Of a stretch of DNA of 60,163 nucleotides, positions 36,604 to 45,124 are shown piece after piece (the stretch's first letter is position 1; each line of letters begins with the position of its first letter). The stretch comes from Aurantimonas sp036252795 (lineage in GTDB: Bacteria > Pseudomonadota > Alphaproteobacteria > Rhizobiales > Rhizobiaceae), in the NCBI GenBank assembly GCA_036252795.1, contig DASYHY010000037.1, positions 1 through 60,163 of the forward strand, read 5' to 3'. Under the pieces are notes generated by a model, which was not told the DNA's origin, searched no databases, and saw nothing but the letters and a program-made list of their open reading frames with translations. The position numbers and the translations under genes are program-made.

Positions 36604-36619
36604 CCGGCGCCAGCCGGTC
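36602..36619. terminator. Hairpin between convergent LOG-family and ChaN-like genes
   Basis: GACCGGC (36602-36608) pairs perfectly with GCCGGTC (36613-36619) around a 4-nt loop; it overlaps the LOG-gene stop codon. No T-run on either side. Possible shared transcription end. Confidence 0.4.
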
Positions 36620-36630
36620 GCGCCGTAGGC

Positions 36631-37908
36631 CTACTGGGCATTGCGGCCCATGCGTTCGCGCAGTTCCGCGCAATGGTCGGTGACGTTCGCCCGGGGCGTG
36701 AAGATAGTGAAGTCGTAGGGCGCCGGCGCGTCCTGGACGAGGCCGTAATCGGCCTGCGATTCCGCCGCCTCAGTGACCTCGACCATCTGGACGGAGACCG
36801 ACTTGGACCGAGGTTCGCGTTCGGCGATGATGGCGGGGACGGCCCGGTCGTTGCGGACATGGCCGGCCCCGGCGATCAGGACGGCGCTGCCGCTCTGCTT
36901 CGCGGCGTCGATCAACGCATCGGCCATGGCGCCGTCGCCGGCGCGCTGCACGAGGCCCATCGGCGCGATTGCCCGCTCCGGCATCAGGCCGCAATGCGCC
37001 TCGCGAATGGCTTCGGCCATTTCCTCCGACTGCGCTGCCGGCAGCGGTGCATTCAGCCCCAGACGCTCGACATCCTCGGCGGCCAGCGCGTCGATGCCGC
37101 TTCTCGAGATCGCACCGACCACCGCCTCGTCGAGATTGCCAGCTGCCATCGACAGGCCGTTCTCGACCACGGTCTCGAAGATCGGCCGATAGATCGAGAA
37201 GTCGGGCCAGCCACGCTCGGCCCATTCCAGCCCGTCGGCGAGCGCGTCCAGATCCTCGGCGCCGGAAGCGCCAAAGCTCTCCAGCACCGGTGCGAAGCGA
37301 TCGGGGATCATCTCGAACACCACGGACGGCGCCGTGCCGGCCCGGGCCAGATCCGCGACGATGTCGGCTTGCAGCCGGTGGTGGTCCGGGTTGTCGTGGA
37401 TTTCGCCGAGCAGGACGTAACGGGCAGAACCCGCCTCTTGGAGCAACGCCGTCGCGCTCGAGGGCAGGCCGTCGCCGCGGAAGACGCCGCCGACCAGCGG
37501 GTTGTCGGCAAAGTGCCGGGATGTCCAGCGGGGGGCGCGGGAGTCGAACAGCTTGGTGGCGGTGACGGCCACGGCGCCGTCGGCCGGCTGCTCGTCAAGC
37601 TGTCTGTCCTCGGCGGCCAGACGTGTGAGTTGCTCCACCGCTGGCGATGCACCACCAGCGCCCGCTTCCGCTTCCGGCTCGCCGTCGCGATCGAAGGGCG
37701 CCGCCGTGGCAACCGCCACGAAGGTGTCACCACCCTCCTTCGTATAAGGCAGGCGCACGCGGTCGTCGGGCTCGGGTGCGACGAACGTCGCTTCGTCCGG
37801 CGCGGCGAGCGGCAGCTTCGCCACGATGCGTTCGACATTGCCGGCAGCCGCGAAGCCGAGGCCCGCGAAGACGGCGATGCACGCAGGTATCCAGACGAAG
37901 CGTCCCAA
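36631..37908 (-). CDS. ChaN-like (haem-binding/Tiki superfamily) secreted or anchored protein
   Basis: 425 residues, TTG start at 37908 with GGGGA about 9 nt upstream; no in-frame ATG precedes it. N-terminal hydrophobic segment (residues 3-22), then a long low-complexity region to about 115, then the ChaN domain from about 120: YVLLGEIHDNPDHHRLQ (E169, H171), PSVVFEMIPDRF and LIAGAGHVRNDRAVP. ChaN-type proteins are linked to haem/iron handling; the related Tiki fold is a metalloprotease. Function here uncertain. Confidence 0.75.
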   Translation of the reverse strand: MGRFVWIPACIAVFAGLGFAAAGNVERIVAKLPLAAPDEATFVAPEPDDRVRLPYTKEGGDTFVAVATAAPFDRDGEPEAEAGAGGASPAVEQLTRLAAEDRQLDEQPADGAVAVTATKLFDSRAPRWTSRHFADNPLVGGVFRGDGLPSSATALLQEAGSARYVLLGEIHDNPDHHRLQADIVADLARAGTAPSVVFEMIPDRFAPVLESFGASGAEDLDALADGLEWAERGWPDFSIYRPIFETVVENGLSMAAGNLDEAVVGAISRSGIDALAAEDVERLGLNAPLPAAQSEEMAEAIREAHCGLMPERAIAPMGLVQRAGDGAMADALIDAAKQSGSAVLIAGAGHVRNDRAVPAIIAEREPRSKSVSVQMVEVTEAAESQADYGLVQDAPAPYDFTIFTPRANVTDHCAELRERMGRNAQ

Positions 37909-38315
37909 GTCGGCATGTCCCCAAAGTCAGATGCACCGATGCGAACCGGTGGCGATCGGATTGCGTAGAGATCGGCAATGGATGTGGCAGAACTATTGCA
38001 GACCAGGGCTTCGACGACGAAAATCGGCCGGCCCGTGATCGGAGCACCATAACGGTGAAGATTTTGCGAAGCTGACGGCGTCCGTGCCGCCCGAGAGGGG
38101 CGGACGGTCCCGCTCTCGCCGGACCGTCCGCGTCGCCTCCCCAGGCAACTCCCGCCGCTTGGCAGACCGAATCACGGCCTGCTCTCCTCGGGTACCACCC
38201 GCTCTGAATACAAGCGCTCGAAAGACTGCGATAGAAGCGCTGCGCCACAACCCCAAGGTTTTGGCAAGGATCCTCAATGAACCGTTAAATCAGCTGGGGA
38301 AAACGACCCCGCGCT
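37909..38315. other. 407-bp gap without a recognised gene
   Basis: Upstream of the ChaN-like gene and beyond the 3' end of the MltB-type gene. No frame here has a ribosome site plus protein-like composition. It contains a perfect 10-bp inverted repeat (38101-38130) and two AAGCGCT heptamers 23 bp apart (38212-38218 and 38235-38241). A long leader, regulator-binding sites or a small RNA are possible; none can be shown. Confidence 0.5.
38101..38130. repeat. Perfect 10-bp inverted repeat in the gap
   Basis: CGGACGGTCC at 38101-38110 and GGACCGTCCG at 38121-38130 separated by 10 nt. Would form a stable hairpin in RNA of either strand, or be a dyad protein-binding site. No T-run adjoins. Confidence 0.7.
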
Positions 38316-39536
38316 CTACAGTCGCGCCGCCAACGCGCGGCTTGGCCAGCAGGTCGGCGCCATGCCGTTCCTGGCCTCGAAATCGCCGATCGAACGACGG
38401 GTCTTGAAGCCGGCGAGCCCGTCCGCGCCGCCGACATCGTAGCCGAGCCCGATCAGCTTCTGCTGCATCCGCGCGACGTCGCCGCGGGTCAGGCGGTCCG
38501 TGTCCCGCCACTGGCCGGACAACGGCCCGGCGCCCTGCTTGCGGTCGGCGGCGTGGCCGACGAACAGGGCGTAGAGGTCGGAGTTGTTGTACTCCTTGAT
38601 GACGTAGAAATTCTGCGTCGCGATGAAGGCCGGCCCGTTGCGACCGGCGGGCATCATCAGATGTCCGCGCGCGCCGAGTTCGTTGGCGGGAAACGGGCGC
38701 CCGGACACGCGGGTGACGCCGGCCGCGGCGAATTCCGAAATCGGCCGCCCGCGATCCGGCCCCTCGTTGGCGCAGGAAACGCTCTCCGGCACCACGACCT
38801 CGTAACCCCAATCGCGGTCCGGCTGCCAGCCGGACTGGCGCAGATAGTGGGCGATCGAGGCGAGCGTGTCGGGCACCGAATTCCAGATGTCCTTGCGGCC
38901 GTCGCCGTCGAAATCGACCGCCAGCGTCAGGAACTTCGACGGCATGAACTGCGGCTGCCCGAGCGCACCGGCCCAGGAGGACTTCATCTCGGACACCTTG
39001 AGGTGGCCGTCAGAAACGATCTGCAGGGCGGCGAGGAGTTCCTCGCGGAACATCACCTTGCGCCGCGCGAGATAGGCCTTGGTCCCCAGTACCTCGAAGG
39101 CGTTCTCGGGAATCCTGGCGTTGCCGAAGCCGGACTCCCGACCCCAGATCGCGACGACGATCGGCGCCGGCACGCCGTAGCGGGCGACGATGCGATCGAG
39201 CAGCGCCTTGTGCTTCTGGAGAAGCGCGCGGCCCTGGCTGACATTGCCGGCGACGGCGCGCTCGGAAAGATAATCGGCGCCGCTGCGGAACTCCGCCTGG
39301 AAGTTCGTCTCCGCGACAGTCTCGCCCGAGCCCGGCAGTTGCAGGTCCGGCAGCTTCAGATTGAGGCCGACGCCCTGGAAGGCCTGGTCGAACACCGGAC
39401 GCGGCACCCCGCGCTGCCGCGCCGCCGGCCAGATGTCGGTTTCCAGGAAGTCGCGGAAGCCGGCTTCAAGGTTCTGTGCCGCTGCCGGGGCAAGCGCGCA
39501 GAAGAAGAGGATGGCGGCGAACAGGGTGCGGAGCAT
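38316..39536 (-). CDS. Lytic murein transglycosylase (MltB family) with C-terminal peptidoglycan-binding domain
   Basis: 406 residues. Signal peptide MLRTLFAAILFFCALAPAAAQ; the SLT_2 domain follows with FRDFLETDIWPAARQRGV, catalytic E134 in IWGRESGFGNARIP, and SSWAGALGQPQFMPS. A peptidoglycan-binding-1 module is at about 345-400 (RMQQKLIGLGYDVGGADG). Periplasmic enzyme that cuts glycan strands. It is the second transglycosylase in this 6-kb stretch but belongs to a different family from the first. Confidence 0.9.
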   Translation of the reverse strand: MLRTLFAAILFFCALAPAAAQNLEAGFRDFLETDIWPAARQRGVPRPVFDQAFQGVGLNLKLPDLQLPGSGETVAETNFQAEFRSGADYLSERAVAGNVSQGRALLQKHKALLDRIVARYGVPAPIVVAIWGRESGFGNARIPENAFEVLGTKAYLARRKVMFREELLAALQIVSDGHLKVSEMKSSWAGALGQPQFMPSKFLTLAVDFDGDGRKDIWNSVPDTLASIAHYLRQSGWQPDRDWGYEVVVPESVSCANEGPDRGRPISEFAAAGVTRVSGRPFPANELGARGHLMMPAGRNGPAFIATQNFYVIKEYNNSDLYALFVGHAADRKQGAGPLSGQWRDTDRLTRGDVARMQQKLIGLGYDVGGADGLAGFKTRRSIGDFEARNGMAPTCWPSRALAARL

Positions 39537-39702
39537 GGCTTCCCATCAGGATCGGCGGCGGATCGGGCGGCGCGGGAACATCGTGCACCATCGCTGACGA
39601 TGCATGAGCGAAGCTGCAGCATTCGATGGCAAATTGACGGCGGGGGCGGAGAAGAGGCCGAGTCAGGCGACACCGCCTCGCCGCCGCGTGCGGCCGCGCG
39701 CC

Positions 39703-40308
39703 TCAGAGCCCGGTGCGCGACCGCATCGCGGCCGCCAGCGTTCCCTCGTCGAGATAATCGAGTTCTCCGCCGACGGGCACGCCGTGCGCCAGGCGGGTGA
39801 TCTTCACGTCGAGCCCTTCGAGCTGGTCCATGAGGTAATGCGCCGTGGTCTGCCCCTCGACGGTGGCGTTGACCGCCAGCACCAGCTCCCTGATGCCGCC
39901 GCGATGGACCCGCTCGACCAGCTGCCGGATGGTCAGATCGTCCGGGCCGATGCCCTCGAGCGGCGACAGGACGCCGCCCAGCACATGATAGGCGGCGTTG
40001 AGGGCCTTGGCGCGCTCCAGCGCCCAGAGATCGGAGACGTCCTCCACCACGATCACCGTCGTCTGGTCGCGCGAATGATCGGTGCAGACCGTGCAGGGAT
40101 CGAACGTGTCGATGTTCCCGCAGACCCCGCAGATCGTGACCTTGTCACGCGCCTCGGCCATCGCGGCGGCAAGCGGCGACAGCAGCTGTTCGCGCCGCTT
40201 GACGAGGTGAAGAGCGGCCCGGCGCGCCGAGCGGGGGCCAAGGCCCGGAAGCTTCGCCAGCAGCTGGATCAGCCGCTCGATCTCCGGGCCTGCAATGGGT
40301 TTTGCCAT
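39703..40308 (-). CDS. recR: Recombination mediator protein RecR
   Basis: 201 residues. Works with RecO and RecF to load RecA at gaps. Helix-hairpin-helix at the N-terminus (LAKLPGLGPRSARRAAL), four-cysteine zinc finger C60-C63-C72-C75, then the Toprim domain (VIVVEDVSDLWALERA, with TRLAHGVPVGGELDYLDEGTL at the end). Downstream of dnaX and ebfC on the same strand, the conserved dnaX-ebfC-recR order. Confidence 0.97.
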   Translation of the reverse strand: MAKPIAGPEIERLIQLLAKLPGLGPRSARRAALHLVKRREQLLSPLAAAMAEARDKVTICGVCGNIDTFDPCTVCTDHSRDQTTVIVVEDVSDLWALERAKALNAAYHVLGGVLSPLEGIGPDDLTIRQLVERVHRGGIRELVLAVNATVEGQTTAHYLMDQLEGLDVKITRLAHGVPVGGELDYLDEGTLAAAMRSRTGL

Positions 40309-40426
40309 GAATGACGAGCCGGTCGGCTATCCTCTGTCGCGGCGGTGCGCGCGCCTGCCGGCTGACGCTCCCGCCTGTCCTGCCGCGAGCGGGCGCGTCA
40401 CGCCCGGCCGCTTCGCGCGATGTGTC

Positions 40427-40750
40427 CTAGAAGGGGAACTTCATGCCGCCCGGCAGCTGCAGGCCGGCGGTCATCTCCTGGGTCTTTTCCTGGATGGCGA
40501 GGTCGAGCTTGCCCTTCGCGTCATTATGCGCGGCGACCACCAGATCCTCGACGATGTCCTTCTCCTCCTCGCGCAGGAGGCTCGGGTCGATGACGATGCC
40601 CTGCATCTCGCCCTTGCCGTTGAGGCTGACGCTGACCACGCCGCCGCCGGCCTGGCCGGTCACCTCGATCCGGGCGACCTCTTCCTGCAGCCCGGCCATC
40701 TTCTCCTGCATGGCCTTCGCCTGCTTCATCATGCCCATGAGGTCTTTCAT
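40427..40750 (-). CDS. YbaB/EbfC nucleoid-associated protein
   Basis: 107 residues: a long N-terminal amphipathic helix (MKDLMGMMKQAKAMQEKMA), then VTGQAGGGVVSVSLNGKGEM and an acidic EEEKDIVEDLVVAAHNDAK, ending PGGMKFPF, all typical of the family. Dimeric DNA-binding protein. Eleven nt separate it from dnaX, with which it is surely co-transcribed. Confidence 0.95.
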   Translation of the reverse strand: MKDLMGMMKQAKAMQEKMAGLQEEVARIEVTGQAGGGVVSVSLNGKGEMQGIVIDPSLLREEEKDIVEDLVVAAHNDAKGKLDLAIQEKTQEMTAGLQLPGGMKFPF

Positions 40751-40761
40751 CGGGGGTTCTC

Positions 40762-42615
40762 CTATTCGTCGTCGTCCATCTCGGACGGATCATCCAGAAT
40801 GTCGTCGTCCACCATAGCGGCGAGTTCCTCCACGACCACCGCCGCTTCGGCTTCCCCGCGCAATCTGACGTCGACGATCTTGGCGCCGGGAAAGGCCGAC
40901 AGCACGGCAGCGACCTCCGGATCCTTCGCCGCGTCGGACAGAAGCGTGGCGCGGCGGGAGGCTTCCGCCTCCTCGAGCGTCGGCATCGCCTCGCCGCTCG
41001 ATATGGCGACCACCCACCGCTGGCCCGTCCATTCGTGCAGCTTGCGGGTGAGGTCGCTGATCAGGGTCCGGGGCGCCTCGGGCGTCAGCGCCACTTCGAG
41101 GCGGCCCGGCACGAGCTTCACCAGCCGCAGATAGCGATGAATGGAGACCCGCATCAGCGAATCGCGCTTCGTCTCGGCCAGCGCGACCAGATCCTCCAGC
41201 GTTCCGATCGCGATGTTCGGTGCCGCGGCCTGCGCAGGCGTCGCCCGCTCCGGCGCCGGGCTGGTCGAGGCCAGCGCGAGGTGCGCCCGCGAGCCGGACG
41301 AGCCGCCGGCGGGGCGCGGCATCTGCGCCTGTGATCCGGCTCCTGCGCCATTGCCGCCGGGGGACCCCTGCGGCTCGGCGGGGCGGGCCGGCGGCGCGGG
41401 CGGCGCCGGCAGCGCATCGGCGCCTTCCTGGCGGATCAGCCGCACCAGATCGTCCGGTGACGGCATGTCGGCGGCATGAGCGATGCGGATGAGCGCCATT
41501 TCCGCCGCCTGCCGCGGCGTGGTGGCGTTGCGGGTTTCCTCCAGCGCCTTCAGCAGCATCTGCCAGACCTGGCTCAGCGTGCGGATCGACAGGGTGGTCG
41601 AGAAGGCAAGGCCGCGCTCGGACTCCATCGGCGACAATGCCGCGTCGTCGGCGGCTTCCGGCACGTAGCGCAGCGTCGTGACGAGATGGGTGAAGTCGGC
41701 GAGATCGGCGAGGACCACGGCGGGATCGGCGCCGGCAGCATATTGCTCGCGCAGTTCCGCCAGCGCCGCCCGCCCGTCGCCTGCCATCAGCTTCTCGAAC
41801 AGGTCGATGATGCGCACGCGGTCGGCAAGGCCGAGCATGTCGCGCACCGCCTCGCCGGAGATCACCCCGGCGCCGTGGGCGATCGCCTGGTCTGTGAGCG
41901 AGAGCGCGTCGCGGACCGAGCCTTCCGCCGCCCGTGCGATCAGCCGCAGGGCTTCGGCGTCGATCGCCACGGATTCTGCGTCGGCGATCTTCTGCAGATG
42001 CGCAATCAGGGTCGGGGTGTCGACGCGGCGCAGATCGAAACGCTGGCAGCGCGACAGGACGGTGATCGGCACCTTGCGGATCTCGGTCGTGGCGAACACG
42101 AACTTCACGTGCTCCGGCGGCTCCTCCAGCGTCTTCAGCAGGCCGTTGAAGGCCTGGTTCGACAGCATGTGGACCTCGTCGATGATGTAGACCTTGTAGC
42201 GGGCCGAGACGGGCCGGTAGCGCACCTGCGCGATGATCTCGCGCACGTCGTCAATGCCGGTGTGGGAGGCCGCGTCCATCTCCACGACATCGACATGGCG
42301 TCCTTCCATGATCGCCTGGTCGTGGACGCCGGGCTCGACCATGTGGATCGTCGGCTGATCGATCGTCTCGGTCTGGTAGTTCAGCGCACGGGCCAGGATG
42401 CGGGCGGTGGTGGTCTTGCCGACGCCGCGCACCCCGGTCAGCATCCACGCCTGGGCGATGCGGCCGGTTTCGAAGGCGTTGGTGAGGGTCCGCACCATCG
42501 GCTCCTGGCCGATCAGATCGTCGAAGGAGCCGGGACGATACTTGCGGGCCAGGACGCGGTAGGGAGCCGCGGAGCTCTCCAAAGTCGTCGCAGTGCCGCT
42601 GTGGGTATCGCTCAT
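40762..42615 (-). CDS. dnaX: DNA polymerase III subunit gamma/tau
   Basis: Clamp-loader ATPase and replisome organiser. 617 residues. Walker A GVRGVGKTTTARI (61-73), Walker B IIDEVHM, sensor FATTE and SRCQRF arginine finger are intact. The zinc-module cysteines found in E. coli DnaX are absent: residues 80-105 read LNYQTETIDQ...GVHDQAIMEGR. A proline/alanine-rich linker (about 395-470) leads to a C-terminal polymerase-contact domain and an acidic tail. I saw no slippery A-run for programmed frameshifting, so only tau is expected. Confidence 0.96.
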   Translation of the reverse strand: MSDTHSGTATTLESSAAPYRVLARKYRPGSFDDLIGQEPMVRTLTNAFETGRIAQAWMLTGVRGVGKTTTARILARALNYQTETIDQPTIHMVEPGVHDQAIMEGRHVDVVEMDAASHTGIDDVREIIAQVRYRPVSARYKVYIIDEVHMLSNQAFNGLLKTLEEPPEHVKFVFATTEIRKVPITVLSRCQRFDLRRVDTPTLIAHLQKIADAESVAIDAEALRLIARAAEGSVRDALSLTDQAIAHGAGVISGEAVRDMLGLADRVRIIDLFEKLMAGDGRAALAELREQYAAGADPAVVLADLADFTHLVTTLRYVPEAADDAALSPMESERGLAFSTTLSIRTLSQVWQMLLKALEETRNATTPRQAAEMALIRIAHAADMPSPDDLVRLIRQEGADALPAPPAPPARPAEPQGSPGGNGAGAGSQAQMPRPAGGSSGSRAHLALASTSPAPERATPAQAAAPNIAIGTLEDLVALAETKRDSLMRVSIHRYLRLVKLVPGRLEVALTPEAPRTLISDLTRKLHEWTGQRWVVAISSGEAMPTLEEAEASRRATLLSDAAKDPEVAAVLSAFPGAKIVDVRLRGEAEAAVVVEELAAMVDDDILDDPSEMDDDE

Positions 42616-42857
42616 CGGTCCGTCCGGATGTCAGGAGGCGCTTGCCCCGGTCGGGAAGGCACCGGCCGGCTCTGCCGCCCGCCGACATGCGCGCCCTGCC
42701 CCGGTTCTGAAGCGAAAGGATGGACGGCGCAACCCCTTCCGCCACGGATGCGCCCGCCGTCGTTTCGCCTCAATTTGGATGACGACCATTGCTGGACGAA
42801 GGCGGTCCCGATCCGTGGTTGCCCGAGGGGCTGCCGGCGGCGTCGCAAGGAGAGAGC

Positions 42858-43460
42858 ATGGCACTCGGACGCTACCAGAAGCAGCGCAAGCTGGTGCTCT
42901 TCGCGCTTCTCTCGATCGCCCTGATGGCGTTGCTGTTCGTCGGCTCCGCCTGGCCGGAAGATATCCACGAATCGATCGAGATGGCCGGCCTCGGGCTGAT
43001 CGTGGTCGGCATTGCCGGCCGGATCTGGTGCACGTTCTACATCGGCGGGCGCAAGGCCGCCGAGATCGTGTCGAAGGGGCCCTACTCGATCTCGCGCAAC
43101 CCGCTCTACGTCTTTTCCAGCATCGCCGCCGGCGGCGCGGGCGCGGCGACCGGCAGCATCCTGCTCGGCGCCTTCTTCATGCTCGGCTGCGCGGTGGCGT
43201 TTGGCGTCGTGATCCTCCGCGAGGAAGCCTATCTGCGGGAGACCTTCGGGAGCGAGTTCGAGACCTATGCGTCGCGGGTCCCGCGGTTCCTGCCCGACGT
43301 CTCGCTCTACCGGGACGTTCAGCGCCTCAGCATCGACATGGGGCTGGTCTACCGGACGCTGATCGACGGCCTGATGTTCTTCGCCGCGCTGCCGTTCTTC
43401 GAGACGGTGGAGATGATGCAGGCGGCCGGGCACCTGCCGGTGCTCCTGCGCCTCTACTGA
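42858..43460 (+). CDS. Isoprenylcysteine carboxyl methyltransferase-like membrane protein
   Basis: 200 residues from the ATG at 42858 (AAGGAGAG just before); an earlier start at 42789 lacks a ribosome site. Several membrane helices, and the ICMT/PEMT-type segment GPYSISRNPLYVFSSI followed by EEAYLRETFGSEFETYASRV, which holds the S-adenosylmethionine-binding residues. Bacterial members methylate varied lipid or small-molecule substrates; target unknown. It is inserted, opposite in strand, between dnaX and ffs. Confidence 0.8.
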   Translation: MALGRYQKQRKLVLFALLSIALMALLFVGSAWPEDIHESIEMAGLGLIVVGIAGRIWCTFYIGGRKAAEIVSKGPYSISRNPLYVFSSIAAGGAGAATGSILLGAFFMLGCAVAFGVVILREEAYLRETFGSEFETYASRVPRFLPDVSLYRDVQRLSIDMGLVYRTLIDGLMFFAALPFFETVEMMQAAGHLPVLLRLY

Positions 43461-43530
43461 GAGGCGACGGCAGTCGTCAGGAAGGCGGCATCCGGCGACA
43501 ATGGCAGGAACCGCATCTCGCGGAAGGCGA

Positions 43531-43634
43531 AAAAGGTGGGAGGCTGGCACGATGACCCGTGCCATAGCTCGTTGGGGCTGCTTCCTTCCGGACCTGACCC
43601 GGTTGGCGAGTGGCTCGTCCACCACCAACCTCCC
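43531..43634 (-). ncRNA. ffs: Signal recognition particle RNA (4.5S, small bacterial type)
   Basis: On the reverse strand the SRP core GGTCAGGTCCGGAAGGAAGC is exact, followed by AGCCCC. The RNA ends pair: GGGAGGUUGG at the 5' end (reverse strand 43634-43625) with CCAGCCUCCC near the 3' end (43547-43538), then a U-run. Length about 104 nt. It binds Ffh to target membrane proteins. Ends are set from pairing, the promoter and the U-run, so they are good to a few nucleotides. Confidence 0.93.
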
Positions 43635-43641
43635 GGCCTCC

Positions 43642-43669
43642 ATATCGATCATCGGCGACCTAAATGCAA
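43642..43669 (-). promoter_or_regulatory. Candidate promoter of ffs
   Basis: Leftward, TTGCAT (43669-43664) and CGATAT (43647-43642) are separated by 16 bp, and the RNA's 5' stem begins 8 nt after the -10 element, the right distance for a start site. The HIT-family gene starts divergently at 43694. Confidence 0.55.
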
Positions 43670-43693
43670 GACGGGTGCCCGGGAGATCACGAC

Positions 43694-44107
43694 ATGCGAG
43701 CCTTTGAAATCGACCCTCGCCTCGCGGCGGACAGCGTGTCGGTCGGCAGGCTCGGCCTCTGCGAATTGCGGCTGATGGACGACCGGCGGTGGCCGTGGGT
43801 GATCCTCGTGCCGCAGCGTGCCGGCATCGTCGAGTTCCACGAGTTGACGCCGCTCGACCAGACCATGCTGACCTTCGAGATGGCACTGGTCGCCAAGGCG
43901 CTGAAGGCGGCGACCGGCGCGACCAAGATCAATATCGGCGCGCTGGGGAATATCGTTCCGATGTTCCACCTGCATGTCGTGTGCCGGCGAGACGGCGATC
44001 CGAACTGGCCGCATCCGGTCTGGGGACACGGAAGCCGCAAGGCTTATGCCCCCGCTGACGCGCAGCGCCTTGCCGAGGAAATCCGTCGGGCGGTACTGCC
44101 GGTATGA
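43694..44107 (+). CDS. HIT-family protein
   Basis: 137 residues from the ATG at 43694, with GGGAG about 9 nt before; the in-frame start at 43664 is less likely as it overlaps the ffs promoter. HIT fold: WPWVILVPQRAGIVEFHEL, then NIGALGNIVPMFHLHVVCR. The catalytic triad region reads MFHLHVV, so the first histidine of HxHxH is replaced, as in the group of HIT proteins with (Q)LHVHVV. Likely a nucleotide hydrolase or transferase; overlaps nudC by 4 nt. Confidence 0.88.
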   Translation: MRAFEIDPRLAADSVSVGRLGLCELRLMDDRRWPWVILVPQRAGIVEFHELTPLDQTMLTFEMALVAKALKAATGATKINIGALGNIVPMFHLHVVCRRDGDPNWPHPVWGHGSRKAYAPADAQRLAEEIRRAVLPV

Positions 44108-45051
44108 GGGACGACGATCGGCAATGGGACGATTCGCGGCCCGAGATCAGCGCCCGCATCGGCCTGTCCGGCAACCGGTTGTCCCGCGACGGCGAGCACC
44201 GCACCGAGGCGAGCCTTGCCGCCGCACTCGATCACGAAGAGGCCCGGCTCTATCTTGCGAGCGGCGGGCGGTGGCTCGTGCGGACGGATGGGCCGACGCC
44301 GGATCCGCTGTTCGCGACGGCGGCGGCGGCGGAACTCGGCGCCGATCTTGCCGAGTGCGTGCTGCTCGGCACCGATGCGGCGGGACGGCCGCGGCTTGCT
44401 GCCACCCTCGCCGACGATCTGGTGCCAGCCGAGGGCATCAGCCTGATCGACCTGCGCTCGATCGCCGTGCAGGCGATGCTGGACCCCGACAGCGAGGGCC
44501 AGCTCGGCCAGGCGGCGCATCTTCTCGGCTGGCACGGCCGCAATCGCTTCTGCGCCCGCTGCGGGACCGCGACGCTACCCGACGCGGCGGGCTACCGCAG
44601 ACGCTGCCCGGGCTGCGGCGACATCGTCTTCCCGCGGACCGATCCGGTGGCGATCATGCTGGTGCATGACGGCGCGGGGCGCTGCGTGCTCGGCCGGCAG
44701 CCGCGCTTTCCCGACAAGTTCTGGTCGTGCCTCGCGGGCTTCATCGAACCGGGCGAGACAGTCGAGGACGCGGTACGGCGCGAGACGCTGGAGGAAGCGG
44801 GCCTTCCGGTTAGCCGGGTGGACTATCTCGCCTCGCAGCCCTGGCCCTTCCCCGGCAGCCTGATGATCGGCTGCATGGCCCTGGCGACGGAGACCGCGAT
44901 CGCCTTCGACGCGACGGAGCTGGAGGCCTGCCGCTGGTTCTCGCGGGACGAGGTCCGGGCGATGCTGGACGGCACGCATCCGCACGGGCTCGCCGTGCCG
45001 CACGGCTACGCCATCGCTCATCATCTGATCCGGGCGTTTGCCGAGGGCTGA
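44104..45051 (+). CDS. nudC: NAD(+) diphosphatase / NADH pyrophosphatase
   Basis: Hydrolyses NADH to NMNH and AMP, and in E. coli removes NAD caps from RNA. 315 residues. Zinc ribbon C150-C153 and C168-C171 (FCARCG, CPGCG); Nudix box GFIEPGETVEDAVRRETLEE at 212-231; SQPWPFPGSLM at 244-254, the NudC-specific motif. Coupled to the HIT gene by a 4-nt overlap. Confidence 0.95.
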   Translation: MRDDDRQWDDSRPEISARIGLSGNRLSRDGEHRTEASLAAALDHEEARLYLASGGRWLVRTDGPTPDPLFATAAAAELGADLAECVLLGTDAAGRPRLAATLADDLVPAEGISLIDLRSIAVQAMLDPDSEGQLGQAAHLLGWHGRNRFCARCGTATLPDAAGYRRRCPGCGDIVFPRTDPVAIMLVHDGAGRCVLGRQPRFPDKFWSCLAGFIEPGETVEDAVRRETLEEAGLPVSRVDYLASQPWPFPGSLMIGCMALATETAIAFDATELEACRWFSRDEVRAMLDGTHPHGLAVPHGYAIAHHLIRAFAEG

Positions 45052-45070
45052 GACCCAGGACTTACAACTC

Positions 45071-45100
45071 TTGATTGTGTATCGAGATGGGTGCTACTCT
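45071..45100 (+). promoter_or_regulatory. Candidate promoter of the small cysteine-rich protein gene
   Basis: TTGATT (45071-45076), 18-bp spacer, TACTCT (45095-45100), 25 nt before the start codon, in an AT-rich stretch between nudC and the small gene. Confidence 0.5.
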
Positions 45101-45124
45101 TCCTAGAGAACAAGGGAGGTATCG

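Noticed and set aside
38084..38407. 107-residue forward frame in the 407-bp gap
   Set aside because: No ribosome site, arginine/proline/serine-rich text, and it runs into the 3' end of the MltB-type gene on the other strand.
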